Shown: positions 44,413-57,085 of the stretch, in pieces
How positions within the stretch are numbered: position 1 is the first letter of the stretch
How the letters are laid out: each line of letters starts with the position of its first letter
NCBI GenBank assembly: GCA_013176395.1
Contig: JABMLP010000005.1
Location: 1,612,001-1,676,000, forward strand
Reading direction: 5' to 3'
From: Venturia oleaginea
Taxonomy: Eukaryota > Ascomycota > Dothideomycetes > Venturiales > Venturiaceae
Length of the DNA: 64,000 nucleotides
Program-made: the position numbers and the translations under genes
Notes under the pieces: generated by a model
Told to the model about the DNA's origin: nothing
What the model saw: the letters and a program-made list of their open reading frames with translations, nothing else
Databases searched by the model: none

Positions 44413-44985
44413 CAGGAATGCCTACCAAAAATACTTTCTTGTTCATAGTGTAGAGTTGGAGTGGGCCCTTCTTGCTGGGACGAGCTTACGTTCCAGCATT
44501 TCTTCTTAGCTGTCTAGATATTATACCCCGACTATATCGTAAAAGAAGGCGTGTGTGTTGTTTGGCGTACCATTCTTATTGGGAATGCATGGCAGGACCT
44601 TTGACGAAGTTTCAATGATACATGACGGCGTTTCGTTCCTGGTGTTCTACTCAACGGTTGGCACATGTAAATGAGCGTACTTAGTAATATTGAATAGCTG
44701 TTTTGTATTTAATTTGTCTGATACTTTTGAAGCTTGTTTGGTTGATTGCATGTGTGAGCGGAGCAGCGAACGGGGAGCTCGAAAGTCCGCCTTTCGCCTA
44801 CCTCCGAGTCGCGCGCAATAATCACATGTCATTCATACCCAAACCAGCCATTCATCACAATGAGTGTCGATTTCGACAGTCTCCGAGGCCGCCTGACCAG
44901 TTTCGGCTCGGAACACTCGATGCTTGATTTCCAGCAGACAATCTTTTCGAAACCTTCAATCCTCAATCCTCCCTGATCTCCTGTC
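44413..44985. other. Intergenic, transcription factor to HSL-type hydrolase
   Basis: 573 bp between two genes on the same strand. No gene or distinct motif was recognised. Confidence 0.5.
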
Positions 44986-47270
44986 ATGATAGGTAAGCTC
45001 GCAAATGTCACGCCCTTGTGAAGATCGAGCTAAGCAGTATTTGCAGACCACGTCCTTGGACGACCTTCAGTCAAATTCCGCAAATACCAAGTCTTTCTGG
45101 TTGTAGCCTTTTGGTCCGCATATCTCTACAAGTAACCACTCCCCAGGTTTGCCTCTCGTGGCTTTGCTAAAGGTTGCATAGAGGCGACAATCATGGACCA
45201 CCCTTCATACGCCGCATCTCCCGCATTCTCTCCAAGCGCTTGACAGCATGGCAATCTCTCACAATAAGCCTGATATGGTTCTACATCGCCCGAAACTTCG
45301 GGAAGCTTTTTGGACTCGAGTGTCCAGAACCTCTCGCGAACCTGTACAGTCGAGCGTACTTTCGTGCTACATGGATAACAACGGCTCTAGATGCGGGCTT
45401 CTGGTCAGCCATGAAGATCAGAAGCAAATGGCTGAGAGATCTGAGTTCTATGGTCTTTACGATATACTATTTGTTCCATGCTGAACAGGCGGATGAGAAG
45501 GTCAGGAAGGTCAGGAGCACGTTGACGGTTGATCATCTGAGGGTGGCTTGGAATAAGCCCACAACACCTTATCTTGCATTCATCACAAACTTGATGAGGC
45601 CGAGATTTATGAGGTACAAGCCAAGAGCTATTCGGATCCCAAGACCGAGGGAATCGGCATACAAGGAGCCTGTAGAGGCATGGTTATACTTTGATGGACC
45701 GATTGCATCGCTCAAGAAGCATAAAAAGATAGTCTTGGATATACCTGGAGGTGGGTTCGTGGCTATGAATCCTCGGGCATACGATGACAAGCTGCTTGCT
45801 TGGGCAGGCAAAACAGGATTACCTGTACTAAGTCTGGACTACAAGAAAGCACCCGAATATCCATATCCATACGCCTTGAACGAGTGCTACGATGTATATC
45901 ATAGCCTCGTGGCCAGCCGCGGGCGCTGTATCGGATTATCAGGGGAGTCAGCACCCAAGATTGTCATCGCTGGAGATAGCGCTGGAGGCAATTTGGCCGT
46001 GGGCACGGTGCTCATGATTCTGCAATCGGCGACTTCGGGAACGAGAAGATGGCAGGGAGAGATCACTTTGCCTCCGCCAGTCGGTCTTGTGCTCGTCTAC
46101 CCAGCACTGGATATGAATATTGGCAGCTGGATGACGGATGAGCAAATGGCCCTGATACGTGACAGACGAACTCGAAAGACCAATGAAGGAGTGTTGAAGC
46201 AGAAGAGCCAGGACTACAAGAAGCTGACACCTAGCACCCCTCATCATTCAGACGAAGAGTTGGACGAATATGAAGGCAATGCCTCCTCTCCCAAGCGCGC
46301 AACTCCAGGGGATAGCGCAATCACTGTCACCCAAGCGCCATCTTTGAAAACATTGGACACGGTCGAACCCGATATGGCTCATGTGACTCCAACTGCGCAA
46401 GCTGCCGCTGTCACCGCCTCGACTAAATCTCAAAGGACTTTGAAGACTAGGCTGGCCATGTCTTCTATGATCTCCTACTTCAACGATCGTATCCTTACTC
46501 CAGAAATGATGCGCGCGATGGTCATCCTCTATGTCGGCCCGCACAATCGACCCGATTTTGCCACCGACTTCCTACTCTGTCCGCTTCTCGCACCTGAAAC
46601 GTTATTGGCGAAGTTTCCGAAGACTTTCTTCATGACAGGAGAGCGGGATCCCTTGGTAGATGACACCGTTATTTTTGCCGGCCGACTTCGACAAGCACAT
46701 GCCACATCGCTTCTAGAGAGGAAAGAATTAGGTCTCGAGAAAGACAATCGCGAATTCCGCGAGGAAGATCATGTCGAGGTTGTCCTCATCCCCGGAATCT
46801 CCCATGGTTTCTTTAATTTCGTTGGCGTCTTCCCTGAGGGTTGGAAATATATTTTCAAATGCTCGACCTGGATCAATGAGATCTTCACGCAGGTTGATAT
46901 TGATGAAGACAGGGCTTCTCTAAACCATAGTTATAAATCTAGACGATCACGGGCTGGCACGATGCCGATGGCGAAGAGAGAGGGTCAAAGACATCATAGA
47001 AGGAAAGGCACTACTGAGAGCTCTGCGGATGAAGACCGACCGCTGGAGATGAGTATGGTGAGACCCAAGGGTGTGGAGAAGGGTAGGGTGGAGAAGGATG
47101 GTGCGAGGCGGGAAAAGGAGAATGGTCGGGCGAGACCGGGTTTGAGAGAGAGGAGGAGGAAGAGTCTTGTTAGTCTTGCTAGCGAGGATGATTTGCTTGG
47201 GCGGAGAATGATGGGGTTCACGAGTGGGCTGCTGAGCAAGGAGGATGAGGGCGTTCCTCCTACACCCTGA
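44986..47270 (+). CDS. Membrane-anchored HSL-type alpha/beta hydrolase
   Basis: Three exons, 44986-44992 (ATG ATA G, 7 nt), 45047-45131 and 45182-47270, giving 726 residues. The tiny first exon is inferred because it yields MIDHVLGRPSVKFRKYQVF and the frame upstream of 45182 has no ATG. Two hydrophobic N-terminal segments (VFLVVAFWSAYLY; SLTISLIWFYIARNF) suggest an ER or lipid-droplet membrane anchor. The catalytic domain of the hormone-sensitive-lipase family shows DIPGGGFVAMNP (HGGG-type oxyanion hole), GDSAGGN with the nucleophile Ser, ERDPLVDD with the Asp and PGISHGF with the His. A long acidic/Ser-rich insert lies between them and a basic disordered tail follows (KGTTESSADEDRP...). Likely substrates are steryl or acyl esters; this is inference from the family. 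Confidence 0.85.
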
Positions 47271-47961
47271 TGTAAATGGTCGCGGTTGGATATGATCAAT
47301 AAATGATAAACATATCATGAGCATCAGCTTGTCCTTGTCCTTGTATAGTGAAGTTTTTCGATGTTGTCAATAGCTAGATGTCTAGTTTTGAAACTAAGAA
47401 TTACTAACTCCGTCTTTCCTGATTTATTTTTGAACTGATGTCGAAGTGACACATCAAGTGCTCGATCTGTTGCCATCTAATCCATTATTGGAGTTGGAAG
47501 GACCGAACGTCTTCCCAATATAAGACATACAACGGATAGCAGTGTTCGAAGCACGATTTTGACTTGCTTAATCTGATTCGGGGCTAGAATTGGCCTTTCA
47601 TTTCCAATCCAGTACATTGTTCTTTGCCTAGCTAAAGTGACCAAGGCAGTGTGAGAGACATGCTAATGGCAGCTTGTCCACTCATCTCGTCGAGGCGGCC
47701 TTTTCATGCCCCAAGTACAAGACCATGAGTTTATGACAGGTGAGAGAAGTTACTTGGCGACATCGATAATGCTCAACAGAGAACGTTTAGATTTGGAACC
47801 AAAGATTCCCGCTCTACTTCAAACAACGCCTGCAGAATATTATGCTATAAGAGCTTTACGCTAAAATTCAACGCTATACGATCATCCAAATAGCTTTTTC
47901 CTCTCTCCTTGGTAATGTAAACAAACAACATCTGCCACACACTCTGACCAAGTATAATATT
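47271..47961. other. Intergenic between convergent genes
   Basis: 691 bp holding the 3' ends of the HSL-type and DUF1295 genes. No further gene was seen. Confidence 0.5.
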
Positions 47962-49151
47962 TCACTCCTTCTTCTTCCCTCCAGCTTCCTTCAATGTGGC
48001 CAACTTCTCGGGTACAGAACCGCCCTTGGCTCCAGCCGGCATGAACTTGGGCAAGAATCTGCCGACCAACCTCTGGTAGTCCTTATACTCGGGGTACTTG
48101 CTCGCAGATATTTCCTCGCCAAGTGGCGTGCTCCCCTGGAAAATCATTAAATACGAGAAGGCACCGATAAAAGTCCAGTTGAGAAACGTAGAAGAGCTCG
48201 TGCAGCCCCATTGGTATAGAGCAAGCCAGATGGCTTGTTCAGCAGCGAAGTTGGGGTGGCGGGACCAAGACCAGAGACCGCTCACGACGAAGCCGCGATC
48301 GAGGTCTTCTTGGGTGTATTGTGAACCTGGTGGGACTCTGGCAGTCTTGAGGTATGCTGCTTTCGCTTGCTGATAGTCTAAAAGAAGTCAGTCAGGGTCA
48401 GTGGAAAGTGTAGAACAATCATATACTCCACTGTTGCTGATCGGCGAAAACTTCTACGAGAATCAATGCCATGAGAACCCGGGAGAAAATGATGTCAAAC
48501 ATGTCCATCTTGTCTCCGCCTGGGACGCGGGAAGTAAGCATTAGGATGTATGCTGGGGTAGTGACGGCGAAGAGGAGGACCTTTCTTGAGATTAGAATCT
48601 AGCCATGATTGCTGGTGAGTGGTGCTTACGCTCTGTATAGTAGAGATGAATATAACGTTCATGAAAAACATGCCCACAGGACCGATGCGGGCCTTGATGA
48701 TTTCCCAGCGGTAGTCTTCATTCCCAATTTGGTAACCACCCTTACGCCAGAAATTGTATGTCAATCTCGCTCCCCACATTGTTGAGAAGACAAGCACATT
48801 GTCCAGCTTCTGAGTTGGCAGGCCATTTAAATGTGCGAAAGCCGCATAATGCGCGACGTACGCCCCGGGTAGTATGCTCCATAGGCGGTCGACTTGCGAA
48901 TAGTTCCTGTTTATTTCGGAGAGGACGAGGAAGATGGGCGCGAGGGCGAGAGAGATGAAGAGCCCTGTGATGAGGGGATTGGTGTTGAGGTAGATTGCGG
49001 AGAGGGCGTCAAGTTTGGAGTCGCTTGAGGCGACAGATGCGATTTGAGATGGCAAGCTGTAGAGCTGGTGAATGTAAGGCTGGACTGTGAGACTGAAATC
49101 GGCACAATCAGACACGTCGTTGAGGACGGGCAGGGAAAGAATGCTCGCCAT
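47962..49151 (-). CDS. DUF1295 / steroid 5-alpha-reductase-like membrane protein
   Basis: Three exons (49151-48630, 48580-48427, 48377-47962), 363 residues. About six hydrophobic spans can be seen (for example NPLITGLFISLALAPIFLVLS; FMNVIFISTIQSVLLFAVTTPAY). DUF1295 signatures are present: QVDRLWSILPGAYV, RLTYNFWRKGGYQIGNEDYRW and GLWSWSRHPNFAAEQ, the last resembling the NADPH-binding part of isoprenylcysteine methyltransferases and 5-alpha reductases. The tail is basic (KEAGGKKKE). It is probably an ER oxidoreductase acting on a lipid; substrate unknown. It is transcribed divergently from topoisomerase III with 193 bp between the starts. Confidence 0.85.
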
Positions 49152-49344
49152 TGTTCACGCGAGTCTGGAGGGAAGAGAGATGAGAACTTGAAGTGTTTCA
49201 AATATCACGGCTGATGATGACGACTCGGAGACTCGGAGTGATAGGTAGCTACGGGGGTGGACCTTATATGGATCAGCTGCCTACGCGATTTGTTGGCGAT
49301 GTCCTTTTTTGTCGCGCAGGGAAGGAAACCTCAACACCAAAACC
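49152..49344. promoter_or_regulatory. Shared divergent promoter DUF1295 / top3
   Basis: Only 193 bp separate the two start codons, so both promoters and 5' UTRs must fit here. A CGACTCGGAGACTCGGAG direct repeat lies at about 49221-49238. No TATA box is obvious. Confidence 0.5.
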
Positions 49345-51684
49345 ATGCGAATATTATGTGTCGCCGAGAAGCCTTCCATCGCAAAAGCAGTCGCTAATCA
49401 TCTTGGTGGTCAGGTTCCCGCGGTATGCTTCTTTTCCCATCAAAATCATACCATGTCTCATTGCTGATGTACGACAGCGTAATGTGACAGGACTGCCGTG
49501 GTTGAAGAATTATGTTTTCAACTACAACTTCGGTGCGCCCTGGAACCAGTGCAGCGTGACCTTTACCAGCGTTGCCGGGCACCTTGTCAGTCAAGACTTC
49601 GAAGGAAGATATAAATCATGGCAGGGCTGCAGTCCTGGGGACCTCTTCGAAGCTCCAATAATTTCCTTTGTTCAAGACGTAAGCTCCCGAAACGTGAAGA
49701 CGATACTGGCATGGAAAGCTGATCATCAAAGGACAAAAAAGTCATTTCCAGGAACATTGCTGACGAGGCCCGACGCCATGATTTGTTGTACATCTGGACG
49801 GATTGCGATCGAGAGGGCGAGAACATCGGTGCTGAGATCAGAGACATAGCCCGCAAAGCCAACCCTCGCATTCAAGTAAAGAGAGCAAGATTCAGCAACA
49901 TAGAGAGGGCGTGGGTGTTGCACTATCCAAGACCATCACATTATACCCCACTAACTTCACCAGACATGTGACCCAGGCAGCTCGGAGCCCACTTGATATT
50001 GATGAACGGCAAGTCAATGCAGTTTCTGCCCGAATGGAGATCGATCTGAGGACTGGGGCAGCATTTACGAGGATCTTATCTCTGACAATCAAGCCAATGG
50101 TGCAGCATGTTCAAGAACTGACGGTTGTCAGTTATGGTATGGGTCTCCAAATCACGGCTCCCGTCAACTGCTAACATTAGCAGGCACCTGTCAATTCCCC
50201 ACTCTCGGTTTTGTCGTGGACCGCTACTTTCGGGTCCGAAACTTTGTCTCAGAGACTTTTTGGAGCATAACGGTCATGCATAGCAAAGACAACATCAAGG
50301 TCAACTTCAACTGGAAACGAGCACTTCTTTTCGACAGGATGGCCGTAACCATACTCTACGAAAGGTGTCTTCATGCTCGAACGGCCAAGGTTGTCAAGAT
50401 GAATAAAAGACCGACCAGCAAATGGAGACCTCTTCCTCTGACCACAGTAGAGCTGCAGAAGAATGGCAGTCGCTTTTTACGCATGAACAGTCAGACAGTC
50501 ATGAAGATCGCCGAAGATCTATATACCAAAGGATGGATCAGCTATCCTCGAACTGAGACTGATCAGTTCGACAAAGGCATGGATCTCAGAGGACTCGTTC
50601 AACGACAAACGCAAAGCGCTCAGTGGGGCCAGTTCGCTACAACCCTGATGAACGGTGGCTTTCAGTGGCCCAAAGCTGGTCGGAACAACGATAAAGCCCA
50701 TCCCCCGATCCATCCCGTCAACTTTGTTGTACCGACGTCGCTCAATAACGACGAGGAACGACGAGTCTACGAATTTGTTGTTCGACGCTTCCTCGCATGC
50801 TGTTCTGAAGATGCGAGAGGTGAGCTTTCGACTGTGGAGATTGAATGTGGAAGCGAGATCTTTCATACCAGTGGTCTCATGGTCATCGAACGAAATTACT
50901 TGGACGTCTATTTGTATGACAAATGGGAAAGTAGTTCACAGCTCCCTGTCTTTACGGTCGGAGAGACTTTCGTTCCCACAGAGGCCAAAATGAATGAAGG
51001 GCAAACCTCTCCGCCGGGTTTTCTCACCGAGCCCGAATTGATCGGCCTCATGGATGCCAACGGCATTGGGACTGACGCCACAATGGCCGAACACATTGCT
51101 AATATTCAAAAGCGCATGTATGTAGAGACACGCACTCGAGGTGGAGCAGCGACTAGCAATAACAATGACGACGAGCAGTCTGCTGCCAGAGGAGGCCGTG
51201 GAGGTGGTCGCGGTCGCGGTCGAGGAAGAGGCGGCACATCGACTGCCAGCAGAGGAGGAGGTGGAGGTGGAGCAGGTGTACAAGAATTTATCCCAACAAC
51301 CTTAGGCGTTGCGCTCATCGAAGGCTACGAGGGTCTCAATTTCGAGACCAGCTTGAGCAAACCATTTCTCCGGAAAGAGGTACGTGTTTGTTGATTGGAG
51401 CAAGGCTCCCCATGGTCGATCTGCCGCGAATCGATTCGGGAACTAACGGAAAACGTAGATGGAATTGCAGATGAAAGCGATATGCGAGGGAACCACAACT
51501 CGGCATGATGTCGTCCAGCAGAATCTAGAGCAGTACAGGGCTGTATTCGTGAGGACGATGCAACAGATGGACGTTATCAAGGCAGTAAGTGTAACTACGG
51601 CGCATAAGCGGCTGGCAGGAGAATGACAGCTAACTTGCATCACAGGCGGTCCGAAAGTACATTCTCAACCAAGGAGATGGATGA
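49345..51684 (+). CDS. top3: DNA topoisomerase III
   Basis: Seven exons (49345-49422, 49478-49678, 49732-49910, 49964-50136, 50184-51379, 51459-51584, 51646-51684), 663 residues, near yeast Top3 in size. The TOPRIM part carries CVAEKPSIAKAV and WTDCDREGENIG, and the catalytic Tyr lies in GWISYPRTETDQF. LTEPELIGLMDANGIGTDATM follows. A Gly/Arg-rich insert (about 45 residues, RGGRGGGRGRGRGRGG...) interrupts the domain just after KRMYV. C-terminal zinc fingers of animal TOP3A are lacking, as in other fungi. It is a type IA enzyme that decatenates single-stranded junctions with the RecQ helicase and Rmi1 in recombination and replication. The model needs the donor GC|GTGGGT at 49910. Confidence 0.93.
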
Positions 51685-52946
51685 AGATTGTCGCCGGCGG
51701 GCTCGTGATAGAAACAGGCAGGGCTAAGAAGGGCCGATGCAAAGCGTAGGTAACTGTATGCACCGAAATCGGAGAGAAGCAAGACTGCCTAATACTGTAG
51801 GAGTAGAAGCATGAAGAAGAAGTAGGAAGGATTAAGGAAAGGCTGGGAACCATTTTCCAGCCCACTATTCCAAGAGGGGTTGGCAAGGTGCGAGTCGGAG
51901 CCAGTCACCCAAGCACGCAGTTCACGCTCCTCATCTTGGTCGCTTCACGCTTGCTAGAATTTTTGCCGCGTATTGCGTTTGACAAAACCCACGGTCGTCT
52001 AGTCATGAAATGGGGGGTCAGTCACTCAGTCTGCTACCGGCAGTCGCGGACACGGGCATGTGTATCGATGGATGGGTGTGGGGGAAGAGAGACTTTTTCA
52101 CGGTTGGGATTTACATGGGGTCATGGGGCCCGGGCCCGGACTGATAGGCTGGTCTTGTCTTGGTCAGCACCCTCAAACGATAAGGAAGGATTTCCGGTTC
52201 CGGTGCTATGTGGCTGGCTGCCCGAAAGACAGATGAACTTCAATGGTGATGAGGACCAAGTGACGATGAATCAAGTAACGATGCGATGCGATGCGATTCG
52301 ATACGGGAGTCATTTGCGAGCTGAAATTTCTGTATACATAGTACACACCACGTTAATCTAGACTCTTCAAGTCTGCCCTATGCCCGGCGCCCGGCAAAAG
52401 CAAGTCATGAACATGGGTATGGACAAAGCCACAGCCACTTTGCTGCGCTGGGACGCTAGTACGTTGGTGACTGGTGATCATCTGAATGGGATCCATCGTG
52501 AATCTGAGCTGCCAGCGATCGGGAGGGCCAACCAGCAAACCAGAACAACAAACACCATTTATTCAGGATCCATACCGCATCATACAGACTGACAATCCAT
52601 CTTCTTGCCATACTTTGTATTTATTGACTTCAACTTCACCCTGGCCCCTTGACCCTCTCGACACCCCTTCCAACCTTAAGCTGTCGACAAACACCATCGC
52701 AACTACTCACATTCTGCGCTTTCGCTTTGCTTCCAAAGTCGTTTTTGGTTCGCCCCTACCTTCCTAGGACCTGCATTTCACGCTTCTGCCCATTCGAATT
52801 GCACAAACTCATCAAACATCTGTAAGATTCCATCCGCCATCAACAACCTCGTCGTCCGCCTCGGTGTTAACAAAGCACAGTCACCTTTATCTGACTCCGG
52901 TCTCTACATAATCAAAACCAATACAACCCTCCCTCCCAATCCAACA
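51685..52946. other. Intergenic upstream of the Stb3-like gene
   Basis: 1.26 kb containing a CGATG microsatellite (about 52279-52297), the palindrome GGGCCCGGGCCC (about 52124-52136) and a C/T-rich leader close to 52946. No ORF is convincing. Confidence 0.5.
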
Positions 52947-54197
52947 ATGGCTGCCACCGCGTCCAAGCCCATCTCGAACATCGCCATCGCTTTTGCCAAT
53001 CAGTCGGCCTCTGTCGACATACCCAAGTCTCGCGATGCCGGCCGTCTGAGCAACCTCGCTCCCAGCAAGCATAATGGCATGTTGCCTACTCCACCCAACT
53101 CTATTTCGCCCACTCTCTCTCCCCACAAGGTCCGGTCCACTCGGAAGCAGTCACCGGATTCGGACGTAGAAGGCCTGGATGCCGACGAGAATACAGCCAC
53201 TCGGGGCAGGCCACAGACTTTGTCCACGGCAGCACTCTCTGGCTTGGAGGCTGCTCAAGCTATCACTCCAGTTATGCTAGCGGAGAATCATCTTCCTGAT
53301 ATTCTCCTCTCCAGCGGACCCATGGCCATCCGTCACGTCCTCCATCATCTCACCCAAACCGTGCCCGGTTTCTCTCGGATTCCACCGGCGAAAGCCAGGA
53401 GGATTGTCGTCAGCGCGCTGGAAAGCCGCATCGGCCCTCTTACTAAGGGGAATGTTCTGTTTGAGAAGGTTGGCTGGGGACGCTGGGATGCTAGGATTCG
53501 TGGCCAACCACCGCGAGAGGCTCGGCTGCCGCAACCGACTCCCGGCTCGTTACTCGACGGCTCCCATCTTGCAGTGTCTCCTCCACCCAGCTTGCCAGGG
53601 TCATATGCGTTATCCAATGGAGGGAGCGGACTCCAGATTCCATTGGCACGATACCACTTCGACGGCAGACGCGATATCTACTCCGGCGGAAGCTGGACTG
53701 GCGAGTCTGTCATTTCTTCTCGTGACGAAGACATGGACATGGCCGAGCATGAGGCTGACAAGATGTCTCTAGATGGCCGCGAAGACGATGACACGTCGAG
53801 CCATGCCGCTCCAGAAGACGAGCCGATGTCTGATAATCCGGACGACGTGACTGATGAGGAGGATTGGGCCGGGATTGGACCACAGGCTCTTCGTCAAGGC
53901 TTCTCTGCCACTCGTACCGGTGCCCGTGTCGACTATAACTCCATTTCATACTCTTCATCAGCTCGCATGAAGATGGCACCCTCCATGTCTGGTCTCATGA
54001 AATCTGGACCTGGACCAATGCGTCGCGCTTCGTTCTACAGCGCAGCTTCTCATCATGGCACCTGCTACCCTGGCGGTATTGTGCCTCCTACAATTTCTCT
54101 GGGCTTTGGATCAACTGGCTTGACCGAGGCAGGTGTTGATGTGGACTCGCAAGAGCGAGACGCCATCGAGGCGTTGATGTCAATGGGCAGCATGTAA
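52947..54197 (+). CDS. stb3: Stb3-like Sin3-binding regulator
   Basis: Single exon, 416 residues from ATG at 52947. The N terminus is Pro/Ser-rich (LPTPPNSISPTLSP). The conserved core near residues 105-165 reads VMLAENHLPDILLSSGPMAIRHVLHHLTQTVPGFSRIPPAKARRIVVSALESR, quoted in parts and characteristic of Stb3. Then come VGWGRWDARIRGQPP, an acidic S-rich middle and a C-terminal DSQERDAIEALMSMGSM helix. Yeast Stb3 binds the ribosomal-biogenesis RRPE element and recruits the Sin3/Rpd3 deacetylase under TOR control. The filamentous protein is much larger than the domain, so the same role is an inference. I saw no intron. Confidence 0.8.
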   Translation: MAATASKPISNIAIAFANQSASVDIPKSRDAGRLSNLAPSKHNGMLPTPPNSISPTLSPHKVRSTRKQSPDSDVEGLDADENTATRGRPQTLSTAALSGLEAAQAITPVMLAENHLPDILLSSGPMAIRHVLHHLTQTVPGFSRIPPAKARRIVVSALESRIGPLTKGNVLFEKVGWGRWDARIRGQPPREARLPQPTPGSLLDGSHLAVSPPPSLPGSYALSNGGSGLQIPLARYHFDGRRDIYSGGSWTGESVISSRDEDMDMAEHEADKMSLDGREDDDTSSHAAPEDEPMSDNPDDVTDEEDWAGIGPQALRQGFSATRTGARVDYNSISYSSSARMKMAPSMSGLMKSGPGPMRRASFYSAASHHGTCYPGGIVPPTISLGFGSTGLTEAGVDVDSQERDAIEALMSMGSM

Positions 54198-55531
54198 TAA
54201 TATCACCTAATCGGACGGATGACTCTTCCAGACAAGGTGACTTGATCGTTGTTGAGCGGTCCAGCGATCTCGAATCGACACTCTTTTGCGACAACGTCAT
54301 AATTTTGTATGACGGATGGACAATTGCTCACTACTCACTCACACATCGGTCTCTACCGGGCGCGTCGCGCAACATCCTTGTCTTTTTTTTTTTTCTGACG
54401 ACTGTCCTTACTTTAAAGACAAGTTTTGTGCAGTTGGATGCAGCCTCTCTCATCTCCTGTCAAGCGCTGACTCTGGGACCGAGGCAGCGTCTGCATTATA
54501 GCACAAGTTACAACAATACCCCACCATGATACCCTGAGATAGCAGGGTAACATGCAAGCAGAATATGATTTTAGCGACCACATTTTGGATGGTTTTCTCT
54601 TCACGTTGGCAAGAGATTTGGTGTTCCAACAACACGAATGAGAATGTATGTTGGCGAGACGGCGATGTTTTGGTAGCACACGGAACTCTGGTGTTAGGCT
54701 TTGATTTTCTATTCTTCACACCCGTTTTCTGGTAATTTTGGAGGGTGGATGGGACGAACCTCGACTACATTGCAGGAACTTTCTATATCGAGAAGTTATG
54801 TCTGGGATAGCAAAGCCTATATCTAGTCCTGTGGAGACCAATCCATGTTTATGCCTCCGAGCCCTCTTGACTGAGTGAGCGGAGGGATAATTGACGAAGA
54901 TTTTTGTGTGTTGAAAATGAAGCGATGTGATGTAGCGTCTTTTCAAATCTTGTCAGAATTACCAAAGGAAGGGGAGTAGTCATCCATTTCTACTGTTGCA
55001 TCAGTCCAAGTTAAATACCAAAGTTGAGGTGCCCACTTTAAGAATGATGTCGACAAATTTCTAGCAGCTCAAGTTGCAACATGGCTGTAAATTTGTCAAT
55101 GGCCATACCGAGTTAAGGATGATAGACTGCTATTGGTTGAAAGGCAAATGGGTAAATAGCGTAGGGATAGGAAGGGAAAGTATGAGAGCCGAAAAAAGGG
55201 AGGAGAGCACATGAAAGTAGAATTTTCTTGAAGAATACCATGCAGGATTGCCCCTGAAAAGTCTTTGCGGCCTTGTGCAATGTGCATGTTTTGCTGGTTG
55301 GTGCAGGGGAGGGCCTAGCGGGGTTAAAAAGATTGATATCGCGCCTTATTTTGTATACATCCGGTAGACTTATTGAGGTACGATTGGTCCTCATAGTCTC
55401 ATTCCACTCCTTCGCTCACTCTCTGTGACGGCCTCTTTTCTTCTCCGTACATCCCCTCTTCGACTCTCGAAACGTCCACTTTGGCCCAATCGCTTGGTCA
55501 ACTCAATTATACTGCAATCCCTTAACCCGTT
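54198..55531. other. Intergenic, Stb3-like to Arg8
   Basis: 1.33 kb between genes on the same strand. A T-run at 54384-54396 and generally AT-rich sequence; no gene or distinct element was recognised. Confidence 0.5.
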
Positions 55532-57085
55532 ATGGCTCTTCGGATCCCGTTTGTTCGACTCGGAAGGGCGGTAGGAGGGCCTAGTAGGAGGTATGCGTCT
55601 ACTGCTGCGGCTGCGAGGTCGAATCTGCCGGCAGCTATGAAGGAGGCCATTCATGTGAGTGAACACTTTCAGTTGAGCCTCCCTTCGGCGAAATCTTCAT
55701 TAACCAGCATTGCAGAAAGAAGCCACCCTCCCAAACGCAGACCCAGCCGAAGACTCGCAAACGTCTCACATCGTTCATGATCAGTTACAATTCATGGTGC
55801 CCACATACGTGAGGCCGTCGCCCATGTTCCAAAAGGGAGAGGGATGTTATATGTGGGACATGGAGAACAGGAAATACCTAGATTTCACGGCTGGAATTGC
55901 TGTCAATGGGTTGGGGCATTGCGATCCTGAGATGAGTAAGTTGTTGTACCAGCAGGTGAGATTTTTTCGAGCATGAGTTAGTCCAACTTTGCTCATCGAC
56001 ACCAGGCCAGCACATTGATCCACACCTCAAATCTCTACCACAACCCGTGGACTGGCTCTCTCTCCAAGCTTCTCGTCGAGAAGACCCTCGAAGCAGGTGG
56101 AATGCACACAGCCTCCAAAGTCTTCATCTGCAACTCCGGTTCTGAAGCCAACGAAGCGGCCATAAAATTCGCTCGCAAGGTCGGAAAAGTAGTCGATGAA
56201 TCAGGCCAGAAGCACGAACTCGTTTCCTTTCACAATTCTTTCCATGGACGAACAATGGGGTCACTATCTGCTACACCAAATCCCAAATACCAGAAGCCAT
56301 TTGCACCTATGTTGCCCGGCTTCAGTTATGGAACATATAATGACACAGCTGCTATCAATGAGCTTGTCACGGACAAGACCTGCGGTGTCATAGTCGAACC
56401 AATTCAAGGTGAAGGGGGTGTTAATGTAGCCTCAGAGGACTTCTTGATCGCCCTGGCAAAACGCTGCCACGAAGTCGGTGCCGTGCTCATCTACGACGAG
56501 ATCCAATGCGGCCTCGGACGAACAGGCAAATTCTGGGCTCACGCCTCATTGCCTAAGGAGGCACACCCGGATATCGTCACCACCGCAAAGGCACTTGGAA
56601 ACGGGTTCCCAATTGGAGCTACCATTGTCAATGAGAATGTTGCTACGAAGATCAAGACTGGTGACCATGGAACTACGTTTGGTGGAAATCCATTGGGCGC
56701 GAGGTTAGCACATTACATCATTGGAAGACTCTCGGACGCGACGTTGCAGGCAAATGTCCTTAAAAATGAGAAAACGTTCCGATCGCACTTTGAACGCATC
56801 AAGAAACGCTTCCCAGAAGTGGTGAGTGAGGTGAGAGGCAAAGGACTGATCTTAGGTCTGCAATTGAACAAGGATCCCACACCTGTCATCACCGCTGCTC
56901 GAGAACGTGGACTCCTGGTCATCACTTGCGGAACGAACGCACTTCGATTTGTCCCACCGCTGGTCATCAAGAAGCATGAGATCGATGAAGGCATGGCTAT
57001 TTTGGAAGATGCCATGGCTGTTGTGTTTAAGACGAATGAGCATGTTGAGCCTACCAAGGGACAGCAGGAGATGCCTAAGATGTAA
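55532..57085 (+). CDS. arg8: Mitochondrial acetylornithine aminotransferase
   Basis: Three exons (55532-55654, 55716-55955, 56006-57085), 480 residues. An N-terminal presequence ([16 protein letters not shown]...[12 protein letters not shown]), rich in Arg/Ser/Ala and free of acids, predicts mitochondrial import. Class-III aminotransferase features: [33 protein letters not shown], the PLP region [15 protein letters not shown] and the Schiff-base Lys in [13 protein letters not shown]. It converts N-acetylglutamate semialdehyde and glutamate to N-acetylornithine in arginine biosynthesis. The closest alternative, ornithine aminotransferase, is less likely given the presequence and the [12 protein letters not shown] context. 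Sequence and exon structure look intact. Confidence 0.92.
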
